Below are positions 13,637-24,500 of a DNA stretch of 64,000 nt, in pieces (the first letter of the stretch is position 1; every line of letters starts with the position of its first letter). The stretch is from Coturnix japonica (taxonomy: Eukaryota > Chordata > Aves > Galliformes > Phasianidae). The stretch is from NCBI RefSeq assembly GCF_001577835.2, contig NC_029547.1, positions 59,548,112 to 59,612,111 on the forward strand, given 5' to 3'. The notes beneath the pieces are model-generated. The model ran no database searches. It was not told the origin of the DNA and worked only from the letters and a program-made list of their open reading frames with translations. A program made the position numbers and the translations under genes.

Positions 13637-16600
13637 TGGCTGACACTTGGATGAAATGAAGACACCTGATCTAATAAAAATTAGATGACCCAGGATGTGG
13701 TGATAAATCTGACTAATTTAGGCTAGATACCTAAATCGTGGGTGGATCATATTAAGAGGCATGAATGCTGTCTTTGTTCTAATTTGCTGACCAAATCAGC
13801 TTAGTACCTCAGTAATTCAGCTTACCCACACGTGTGGAAGGAGAAAGAGATCTTTAAAGACTTAAAGATTTGTAAAGATGGGGTATAAAATAGGTGGTGT
13901 CTCAGTGACTTTCATCTGTTGTCTAAGTTCTACTTATTGCTTGAATGCTTCTTGCAAGACTTGTCTGCCTAGACTTCAAATCTCGGACTGTACTGCAGTT
14001 TAAAGGAACACTGTGTGGACTTAGCAAAAACCCTACTTCAACTTGAGTAAAAATTTCAATTGGTGTCAACATGTGCTTAAACTTACAAAGGAAGCAAAGC
14101 AAGGAAATTTTCTCTTTTAGTTCTTTTCAAAGGAGTAACTTTTTGTGTGCTGACCTGTTTGTGTCAGTAAATGGACCTGAACTTCATCTGCTGGAGGTGG
14201 CCTCCGTTTCTGGAGTGCAGGTGGTTCCAGAAGTCTCTGCTGGGATACTTTATCCCCTGGCAGAGACATGGAGACATGCCTGATTTAATGCTGGCAGCTC
14301 ACTACATTCATATGCATATCATCAGTCTTATTGTTTCTTCATTCTAGCCTTTCACACACCACCAGGAAGGGAAAGAATCATTTATTTCAGTAAAAAATGT
14401 GATTGTGGAAATTTAAATTATCAGCAGGCTGCAGGCATGGCTTGCTCTTCCCTAAAATTAATTGCAGCTCACTTTTATTTAGCACATGGTATTGTCCATT
14501 TAATTTAGCACTGGAGTTTTAGAAAGATTTCTGGAGCATCATTTACGGTTTCATTATCCACCTTCCACAGCAAAAAACAGCCATAAGTGAGCAAACATTT
14601 AACTCAACAGCAGCAATCAGAGAACATGCCTATTAAGCAGCGATAGAGGAATCCCACTAAGCCATTTCAGAAATTGCTTCTCAAACTTGAAGTGCGCATT
14701 CTTCAAATGAGCATTGGTACTCTTTTCCTGGAAAGAGCCATTTAGTATTTATCATCAACATTAATGGGCCTGTGAGAGTCATGCTGGCCAATGACAAGAC
14801 TGCACTTTGACTGAAGTAGTTTTGAGATGCAATTATGTACCCTTCTTCCTGCTGGATAAAGTCTTCCTAATTTCAGTTTACCTGAAAATAAAAGACATTA
14901 CAAAACATTCAACTCACTTATTCGTAGATTAACTGTGGGTGGATCTTGTGCAGACAATACAATCAGGAGTCTTCACCCAAGTCTGATGAGATCCATGCTA
15001 AGAAATGTAAGTTTTCTGACTTTTTTTACTGTCTGTACAAAAGAAGAGTCAGTTATCTAAGATAGAACTGCTTCATGAAGCATATGAAGTTATATATTTG
15101 TACATAGACTTTGTGCTAATACATATTAATTTGCTCTTCTTAGCTGGAAAAGTAACTTTTTTTTCCTGAATTCTCAACAATACGCTAATGTTTGTTGTGA
15201 AACCTCTCTTTTTATTGAAGCCCCAAATTTCCTGTGCAGCTGTCTTTTCATTTTTTCCTCCACTGGAAGGCAGAATTAATGTGCTATTCAGAAAGGAAGA
15301 ATCTCTGTGATGAAAGAGGCAGATCCATCAGTGTGAGTGGCACAGCCCCTTGTGCTGAGGAGAGAAAGAGGACTCCTCTCTGGTTTGGTTTGTTTTGGGC
15401 AGAGCTGACACCTGCATTACTGGACACCACATCTCTTGGTTCTTTACTGAGGTGGAACGCTGTAAGTCACAGTGAATGAAATCTGCAGGATTACAGCCCT
15501 CTGTGTCCCACAGCAAAGCATATGAGTTGAATGGACTACCTTTTCATTTGGCACGTCACTCCTGACAGCTGTCACCAATAGCACAAAAATGGAAACCAGG
15601 GCTGAAATGTTCATATTGCTCAGTGTATTTCTGTGTCCATGACGTACCCAAGCAGCTCTGCTGTCTGGAAAAGAGCTCAGCATTTACTAAGGTGGAGCTT
15701 GTTGGTTTGACCTCATTAACAGTGATGGAATTATTTGCCCCATTTAAGGGCATATAGGCCATTTGTATAGGTCTGGGCTTTAATCTGCTAAAGGAGGCCT
15801 CTCTTCCCATTCTTCCCTCTTTTCTTGCACTACAGATTTCACCTCCTAGCATTAGGCATGCTCTGCCTGTTACAAAATGTGTTGTCCAGTCACAGTTACA
15901 GCTGGAAAATGATAGTACAGAAGACTCTGTTATCATGTGCCTGAGAGACTCCAGAAATATGGAGGTACAGCTGGACCACTGCAGCTGTTGCAAAAAGATA
16001 AGTATGGTTATCAAACTGCCTAGATAGCCTAGTATTTAAATAGTATGGGCTTTTTTTTCTTCTTCTTTTTTTTTTTTTTCTTGGCCTGTGTTTGAGTTAT
16101 TGAGTTATGCTCTGCTGGCATTGAGCTCGTGCTTTATGATAAAAAATAGTATATATTTAGTCTTAACTGCAGTTCACCATTTCTTAAATATTTTAGTAAT
16201 TTTTGGTTATTTTGCTACTTGTATCAGCATAAGTATGGAGTCAATTTGGAAAAGAGGACTAGGAAAAAGAAATCTCAACCAAAAAAAATCAGAATGTTAA
16301 GTGAAAACATATTGTCATATTGTTTGCTAATTACTAACAGCCAAAGATCTTAAGACTAAAGTCACACCAGAGGATGAAGTAAACACTGTCCCTTTTCTGC
16401 TGGCAATATTCTGCTCTCAGCTGCTCTTACCATTTCAAAATAATCCTCATCTGAGTGGAAGAGAATACCTTCTGCTGCACCTCAGCATGCATGCTGTCCT
16501 CATGTTCTTCCATGCAATGCATGTCACAGAGGAGGAAGCTCAAGGAGCTCACTGCATATGTTCTGCCATCTTGACAAGTTCAGAAAATGCCTTCAGAGCA

Positions 16601-19600
16601 GTCCTGTATGGTCACAAATCTGTACTCGGTTAAAAGATTGTTGTGACATTATTATTAGAAATTGCTGCAGCAACAGCTTGCCAAATGAACCGTTAAAAGC
16701 AAACCAGATTCACTGAACCACAATAAAATTCATTAAAGCTTGCTTTGGGCAACATATGGTCTTTGAAGGTCTTTATCTTTTTAACCATTCATTTCTTCCA
16801 GTGTCTGTGGCAAAGCCTTCCACTTCTCTTTTTATTTGAATGTAAATATTAACTTCTAATAATACACATTCCTTTTAGTGTCATAATCGTTTGGTGGAGC
16901 GTCACTATTAAATCAGTCCACAGATATACATAAATGCGAATTAGGTGGCAGGAAAAAAAAGGCCTCTAAAGTAAATGATATGTTCTTTCTGCTTGGGGAA
17001 ATCAGCATAAAACTTTTTGCTTGTCGCTCTTCAGGCTGAAGTTTCATAGATGTGAGGCCATTTTTACTTCAGATGACAAAAGGTCTAAACCCAATCCTTG
17101 TAAGCAGAGGACTCATAATTTTCAAACCACTGTGCAAAATGCAGGCAGTAGCTTGCCTGTGCTTTGAAGCATGTGCCAACACTGCCGTCTAGCTTCTGCA
17201 GAGGATTTTGTATGCTATTGCTTCATTTTATCTGATCACATTTATGTGCTTTGCAGCTTTATCAAGCCCACTAGCAGTGGCCAGAGCAGCGTAACACTGG
17301 TTTATGCTCAGATCTATGTGTTTCTTTCCAACGTGATATATTAAATTGCACACAGCGTGGGATGAGTGATGGCAGATGACTGCAGCAAACAAGGAAAGAA
17401 ACCTGTAGTAGCAGTGCAGTAAGAAACAACCCTTCTTGCATTTGAAATAAAGAACTGGAGCTCTTCGGTCCAAATTGTATGTGATTTTTGGCAGCATCAC
17501 CACTCAGACAAGCCAGTCCTATGTCTGTTCTGTGTTTTTAATCAGGAAGCTTTGGTAACGTCTCCCTGCACACACCACCATGTTCTTTTCTGGTGTCTTC
17601 CACTGTGCTATGCCTCTCTCCTACTCTTTTTCTGCTCCCATGCCATACATCATTTTTTGTCTTTCACCACAAAACCTGCAGTACTGTATTTAGGACTATA
17701 TACACTTTATGGGCAGTCAATACCAGAATTAAAAATAATTAAAAAAATTGGTAGGCATCCTTTTACCAAGCTATGAGTGTGTGTGTATTTACCAAAATCT
17801 GTATTTATACTGCTTTTAGGATACAGGTAATCTTGCATGAAAAACAGACAGGACAATAAAAGTATACAATTATTTAGCAAACGGTGCTGTTAAACTGTGG
17901 TTTGAACTTGAGTAATTCCTCCATTTTCAAACAGTCTGTAATGGAGGAATTAAGCAATTATGTTCCTGCTTCCTTGCTGTTGTAATTTGGGAGAAATAGT
18001 TGATCACTGGTAGATTAAGGTGATTTAAGGCAGAACTCAGCCCACTGTTTCCTGCTTGGCTGATTATTTTATTTCCATTTTTTGACTCTTTTTTAACTGT
18101 CTTCATTAAATAACTCGGCTACAACATTAGCTATGCTTACATACTCTCATCAGCCTTGTAATTAACACGTATCCATGGGTACTAACATGAGGCATGGATG
18201 TATTTGAAAGGGAATCCTTTGTATCTGCAGAAGCAGCTGTTAGTGTGACTGCATTCCTGGATGAATCAATTAATCATTTCATTAACTTAAAGTGCCTCTT
18301 AGCCATGCTAATCAAAAGCATCAAAATCACAATCTTCCCAAACAATTCCCTGAGACCTAAGCAAACAAACAAAACACTTCATGACTAACAAACAAGCTTT
18401 GCTGTCATAAATAGGCAATACTTTATTTAAAAAATAAATTAAGATCTGAAGGGGATTTCATCAGCATTATGAATATGTTCCCTTAGGGATGAAAGGCATA
18501 AGAACAGCCATCTCAGGTGATAGCATCCAAATGGTTAATACTGCCTAAACGTAGTTTTTGCTTGCTGTACCACTTTGGACAGGAAATGTTTTCTGCTTTT
18601 TATTGCATCTTTGTGGGTAAGGAGGGCTGACTGCTCCCACCTGGATGCTAAGTCTGGGCCCTTCCTGCAGCACCTTGGATACAAGCGTAAGGGGTTTGCA
18701 TGTGCTCCTTTAGAGAGAGGATTTCAGCTTATAGAGAAATCAGTCACCAAAAGTGCACAGGAAATGAATTTTTACCACCACTAATGATGATACTGTGAGA
18801 TCATACTGTCTTATATCAGGAGTCCAGCTACCTACTAAAGGTCTTCTTAAATCACTTACCAAGAGCCTAATCCTGGACAATGACCCTTATGGCTTGGCCT
18901 CATGACAGTGCATAACTTCTGGGCAGAAGATTCAAAGTGAAGATTTCCTCCAATGTGGCAAACTGAGCTGAATCTAAATCACAGGTTTCTGAGAGGTCTG
19001 TCCTCTTGAAGAGGGGGTTTCACCGCAGGTAAGGGAACTGCCGGGACTCAGAAGCCTTGATGTGGAGTGCTTCTCCATCTGGTGGCTGCTCACTGGTGAA
19101 ACAGCTCTGGGTAGTGGATGCTCGGCTAGTCAGCCTCTGTCTGCATTGCCACAGCACAGCTGAACCTGTAACTGTTTTCACATATTTGTGGGGATGTTAA
19201 AAAAAACCACACACACAAACACAAGAAAAAAAATAAAAATAAAAACAAAAATAATAACTGATCTTGTCACTGCAGTGCCTGACAAGGAACTCTCAGTCCA
19301 CAGCCTCCAGCTCCCATTTGACTGCTCTGCTGCCAGAGAACCACACACCTCCACATGGGGCCTGAAGGCCAGGTATAGTGTCACACCTCCTACTCTGCTG
19401 CCAGTGGAGATGCTAAGGGACCCAATGGCTTGGGAAGCAAAGCCTGAAGAGATTCACAGGACTTGGTGAGATGAGTGCAGAGTTTGGGAGAGAAATCAGG
19501 CTTCTGCTCTACCCATTCATGCAGAAAAACACCTGGCCTTGTGAGTCCCTCCTTATTGTACTTGAGCTTTTCACAATACAAATTTTAGATGCTGTGACAA

Positions 19601-20384
19601 TAAATTGATTACATTTAAAATGAACAGATTTATTTATGGTTGCTTGAACAATAATGAACAATATTAAGAAATAATGCAACAAGTCTCTTGCATCTGTCCC
19701 AATTCTCTGTGTCCAGCCTCTACTGTTCTCTCTTGGACAACGTGGACAGCAATGAAAATGATAGCTAAATACTTTGGATTGTTATTCTCTTTGCTGTGCT
19801 ACCTCCCCCATCGAGAGCAGCTTCAGCTACCCATTTGGTGACACTAGAGTCACAGAACTCCAACTGGTTCCCAGCTTACCTAAGAAATGACATACACATT
19901 GCATTTAGGAAGTAGACCAGATGGGAACCATCTGCATCGGTGTCACTCCTGTTGTGCTGTCAAGAGAAGGAGATAAAGTGTCCTGGTGGCAGTAATGGAT
20001 GTGGTAAATGATTTCAGCCTTAGCACCTAGGACAGGATCAGTGTGTGTGTCTCAGGTGCAGTAACTGGCACAACCAGTATGAGTAAAGCAAAAGCAACTG
20101 CCAGCACCAGGACTGCTGATCACAGCATATATCTGGTATTGGCAAGCCAAAGTGCTTCAGCATTACTGTCAAACCCCATGAGGAAATATATCTGCAGAGG
20201 AATGTAATTTGATAGCAAACTTTCAGCTTGGCTGGCTGTTGATAACTCTACCCTGCAAATGACCAAGGAAACAGATGGGTAGAGAGGCCTGTGTGGGTGT
20301 GAGGGGAGGAATGGAGTATCTGAAGGATGACAGCAGAAGCACACCTGCCTTTGGGATGACTCGAGGGTAGTGAGTATGAAACCA
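13637..20384. other. Intergenic, no gene recognised
   Basis: No gene is supported. The block at 14,380-14,720 and the one at 18,040-18,330 read like conserved non-coding DNA (long non-repetitive AT-rich stretches with ATTA-rich motifs and no decayed-repeat look), but this is an impression. A-rich simple sequence lies at 19,199-19,258 and T-rich sequence at 16,050-16,081. Human NDUFB6 would be expected on this side on the plus strand, but no exon of it was recognised. Confidence 0.45.
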
Positions 20385-20695
20385 ATGAACACGAGCTCTG
20401 ACAAAAAGGACTTGCAGGTACTGGTACATGGCAAGCTGGATATGAGCCAGCAGTGTGCTCCTGCAACCCAGAAAGCCATCTGTACCCTGGGCTGCATCAA
20501 AATCAGCACAGCCAGCAAGTCGAGGAAGGTGATTCTGCTCCTTTATTCTGCACTGGTGAGACCTCACCTGGAGTACTGCATCCAGATGCGGAGGAGAGAC
20601 GTGGATCTGTTGGGAGTGCAACTAGAGGAGGGACACAGAAACGACCCAAGGAGTGGAACACCTCTCCTATGAGGACAGGGTGAGAGCTGGGGCTA
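20385..20695 (+). repeat. CR1 LINE fragment, sense
   Basis: Sense CR1 copy covering the end of the reverse transcriptase frame. Residue strings such as YLALDMSQQCA-like and VRPHLEYCIQ are diagnostic for the CR1 thumb region (the second is read at about 20,560-20,590). It lies just beyond the 3' end of SMIM27, about 80-100 bases past that gene's poly(A) signal. Confidence 0.9.
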
Positions 20696-20797
20696 CACAC
20701 AGACGCTGTAGCAGACTGCAGCCTCGAACACGATGTAACAAACAATCAATGAGCGGATTAAAGCTTCCGTGTCCTTGTTTCTTACAGCAGCTGAACC

Positions 20798-20803
20798 TTT
20801 ATT
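20798..20803 (-). terminator. SMIM27: SMIM27 poly(A) signal
   Basis: A canonical AATAAA on the minus strand, 68 bases beyond the SMIM27 stop codon. Cleavage would be expected near 20,775-20,785, giving a very short 3' UTR. It lies between the gene and the neighbouring CR1 copy. Confidence 0.75.
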
Positions 20804-20819
20804 CGCGGTGTTGGCCAAG

Positions 20820-21560
20820 CAGCTCCTCCCATTCTCCGAAGCTCCCTCGGTGTCCGCCCATCCCGCCGTGCTATGGCAGCCGAGGCACCGATAGTTCGCT
20901 CTGCAGCTGCCGTCGCGCCGCCTCCCGCGCCCCGTACAGCACGTAGCCCCAGGAAAGCAACACCAAAGCGGCCAGCACCTACGAAACCAACAGTCAGCAC
21001 CAGCCTCAAGCTGCCTACCCCAGAGCTGCCTATCCCAGACCCTCGCCCCCCACCCCACGCACCAGGCGGTAAAGCGGGCGCGGATCCCGCCGCTCCTGAG
21101 GCAACATGGCGGGCAGCCGGCCGGAAGTCCACTACCCGCTGCTTCCGCACGGCACTACGGTATCATCAGGTAGAGCGGAAGTGACGTATAAAACCATCGA
21201 CCGGTGTTGTGACGTCATATGGCGCCGCCCCGCTGCCGGGGGGTGGGGGGGGGACAGTTCCCTTGGCAACGCCACTTCCGCCGGCGATGTCGGAGGCTCC
21301 GCTTGGCGTGGCGAAGGCCGCGCGGCAACGCCGCCATCCCGCGGGGGACGAGCGGCGGGACGGGGCCAACAACGTGTGCAGCCGGTCACGGCACGGGCTG
21401 AAGGCACCATCGGGCCGGACTCGAGCTCGGAGCGAGGGCTCGGCAGAGGTGAGCAACCGCGGTTGTCGGCCCAGCGGAAGGAACGGGGTGGGCCTGGGTG
21501 GAGGAGCGTGTCCGTGTGGTCTGTGGGCACCGCGATCAGGGGGTGCTGTGGGGACTTGGG
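20820..21560. promoter_or_regulatory. CpG island / bidirectional SMIM27-TOPORS promoter
   Basis: This is the only strongly CpG-rich segment of the window, sitting between divergent genes whose start codons are 179 bases apart. Visible motifs include a perfect CRE, TGACGTCA (21,210-21,217). ETS-type GGAAGT cores occur at 21,123-21,128 and 21,177-21,182 on the plus strand and at 21,273-21,278 on the minus strand. A second CRE-like TGACGTA (21,182-21,188) directly abuts the middle ETS site. A YY1-like AACATGGCGG (21,103-21,112) overlaps the SMIM27 start codon. No TATA box is convincing. Such ETS/CRE/YY1 clusters are typical of housekeeping divergent promoters; usage here is inferred. Confidence 0.85.
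20871..21107 (-). CDS. SMIM27: SMIM27 small integral membrane protein, two exons
   Basis: Coding exon 1 is 21,063-21,107 (15 codons, starting MLPQERRD). Coding exon 2 is 20,871-20,978 (35 codons plus TAG). They are joined in phase 0 across an 84-nt intron with GT (21,062-21,061) and TTTCGTAG (ending 20,979), plus a CTGAC branch-like motif. The 50-residue product has one hydrophobic segment (about residues 15-32, including LVLLSWGY) followed by a basic AARRQL motif. This matches the human SMIM27 layout, which has LISWG and SARRQL at the same places. It is inferred to be a single-pass membrane microprotein; its molecular role is not established from the sequence. The start codon lies 179 bases from the TOPORS start on the opposite strand, and the human orthologue is likewise head-to-head with TOPORS. 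The C-terminus is shorter than and unlike the human one. Both exons are too short to stand out as single reading frames. Confidence 0.85.
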
Positions 21561-24500
21561 GAATCAAACTATAGCCCGACAGATAGAGAGCAGGTGTGGT
21601 TAATGCGCATATGGGGCATCGCTCCTCCTAACTTGCACAGCGTAGGACAAAAGCTTGGTACAGATATAGGCAGAGTTAATACATAATTAATAATTTTCCC
21701 GGAACCACAGAATCACAGAATTATCAAGGTTGGAAAAGACCTAGAAGATCATCTAGTCCAACCATTACCAATATTTCCCGGCTAAATTCGTATACTTATT
21801 CATTATTTTTCCCAAAAAATCTCTTAGCATACGGTCCCTCCCTCTTGCGCATGCGTCATGAGCAGTTGGGGGTCTCCTGGTGGTTGGTAGATGAAGGCTC
21901 ATCGTCTTCCTGGTGAAGGCTTGTAGTCTATCACGCTATAAACTTCTAACCCTGTAGGGGAGAAGCCCTTGAGCCAGTTCTAACTTGCTTTGTCCATTGG
22001 TCACTTACACACTAAATGTTCTCAGAACACTTCCCTTTATGTCCTCCACCCCCCCTCCCCCCACTGTCCTAATCCCAGCTTGTTGCCATCCCCGTTCTTA
22101 CAGCAGCCTCCATATATTTGCTTCTGTAAACTGTTTTTACCCTTCATTTCTGTGAACCATCTTTTACTCTTCAGGAAGCAGCGCAGGCATTTGTCTGCAG
22201 TACTGGTCCCCCACATAGCTTCAGACTAGGTGGATTAATGCTCAGTACTGCCGACAGCCTGGGGGAACAAAGGGGCTGTGGGTCTAAGGGTGGGTGCAGG
22301 GGTGACACCTGGCTGCAATATCATCCAAGCAAGAACACTTCTGTGCATTCCTGGACCACTCTTCTGGTCCAGCAATACGTACAGGGTGCACTCAGCGCTG
22401 CTGGACCAGCTAAATGCAAAGTGTTTTCAAAAGATAATTAACTTCTCCCATATTTCATATCTTAAGTGCTGGTTTCTTTTGGTAGTGTGCTTTGGAGGAT
22501 TCTGTGTGAATCCTAATCTTACTGATTGTGCCAAAGTGGTGAGTAGGGGGAAGACACCAGCATTTATAGGCTCCATTTAAAGATGGCTGCACTGGAAAGC
22601 CTGATTTTTTTAAAGTGAAGAGAAGCAAGCAAAGCAGTTAAGTTGTACTGCTTCTCTGTTTCGTGTTCTCTCACAACTAATGCTGGCGTTTTTAACCTTA
22701 TAGCTGACCGTTGCATGTTTCTGTGTATAGACTTAAACGCTTCTTTCTCTCAGGAAGAGTAATGATCTTTTTGTCTCTTTCTTTTGCAGAACACAACTAA
22801 TGCAGCCAAGGAGTTTCCAGAAGACAGCAGCTTTTTGCCAAAAGCTAGCAACAGCAAGCTGCACCAGACCATGCCAACAGATGCCTCTCCTGACTCTAAG
22901 TGCCCCATTTGCTTGGACAGATTTGACAACGTTGCCTATCTAGATCGTTGCTTGCACAGATTCTGCTTCCGTTGTGTTCAGGAGTGGTCAAAAAACAAAG
23001 CAGAATGCCCACTCTGCAAACAGCCTTTCTTTTCTATTTTCCATACAGTTCGTGCTGAAGATGATTTTAAGGAATACATACTCAGACCTTCAGAAAATGG
23101 TTCTTTTGCCAGCCCTGATGGCCGGAGATTTCGTTACCGTACCACCTTAACGAGGGAACGCCGCACCTCCTCTTACCATAGAGGCAGTTCCTCTTCTCGA
23201 AGGACGCTGTCCCCTCCAGATAATGGGATTTTGTTTGAAGGGTTGTCCAGCCAACCTGTGCGGCAGAGAGATGGAGAGATTCAGCAGATGATAAGGAGGC
23301 TGGCCTCACGTAGGCAGGCTAGTGCAGAGGGCAGATCTCTGCGGCAGATCCAAGAGGAGGACATGATAAACTTCCGCAGAGCCCTGTACCGCACTGGTGT
23401 GCGTGTTCGTAGCATTCAGGATGGTGGCCGCTATCGAGACATTTCCGCAGAGTTTTTCCGCCACAACCCTGCTTGCCTACACAGGTTGGTTCCCTGGCTG
23501 AAGCGAGAGCTTACAGTCTTGTTTGGTGCCCATGGTTCTTTAGTTAATATTGTACAACACATCATCATGAGTAACGTGACCAGGTATGATCTGGAAAGCC
23601 AGGCTTTTGCTGATGATTTAAAGCCATTTCTACTGAATCGGACTGAACACTTCCTACATGAATTCATCAGTTTTGCCCGATGTCCTTTTAACTTAGAGGC
23701 ATACGATCAGCATGCCAATTATGACTGTCCTGCGCCATCGTATGATGAAGGAAGCCGCTCAGACTCATCAATTATTACAATCTCTCCAGATGAGGCAGAT
23801 CTTCAAGGGCCAGAACACAGTTCATCCGTGTCTGGGGTTGGTCAGGCCCCTTGGGACGATGAAACTCCAGGGCCTTCATATTCCATTTCAGAAGAGGTTC
23901 GTGCCACTGCAGCTTCTCCTCTGGAGATGTCAGAAAGTTCTGATGAGGATTCTGCTAGGAAAAGAACCACACTGCATCCTCAGTTACAGGCTGGTGTTGA
24001 CTCCAATGAGAGTGACTCTTCATCAGACAACTGTGTTATTGTTGGGTATGTTAAACCATTAGCTGAGAGGACACCAGAACTGACTGAGCTGTCCTCTGAC
24101 TCTGAGGAGTCCATCAGGGAGGAGAAGAGGGAAGATGTGAAGAAAGAGCAGTCAGTCCAGGGTCGCAGCTGGAGTGACAGTGAACCAAGCAGGGCTTCAT
24201 CACCTCGCTCCCCTCTGTACAAGGAGAATGTGAGTAGCTGTAGGAGTTCCTTATCCTCTGCAGTTGAGAAAACAGAGTCAAAAGCTGATGAGAAGAACAA
24301 AGATAAAGTAAAAGAACTTTCTCCACACAACTCAGTCTGGAGCCCATTTCCAGAGACAGACGCCATTTCTTCTCCCTATAGAAAGAATAAAAGTAAAGTA
24401 AAAAATTTATCTCCTCTGGGCTCAATCAGGAGCCTGTCTCCAGAGACAGATACCATTTGCTCTCCTTATAGTAAGAATAAAGGTAAAGTAAAAGACCTGT

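Noticed and set aside
17228-17503. Minus-strand frame with a good acceptor (TTTGCTGCAG) and protein-like tail (LSINQCYAALATASGLDKA)
   Set aside because: No donor or partner exon was found, and the frame ends in a stop without a nearby poly(A) signal. Left as unproven.
21132-21603. Several long overlapping frames on both strands
   Set aside because: Shadows of the CpG island. GC-rich DNA has few stop codons. Only the exon 1 frame at 21,287-21,448 fits the TOPORS splice phase.
22784-22789. Start of the TOPORS main exon at a TTG a few codons upstream of NTTNAAKEF
   Set aside because: Those six bases are the end of the intron's polypyrimidine-AG acceptor (TTTTGCAG). The exon starts at 22,790 and the coding start lies in exon 1.
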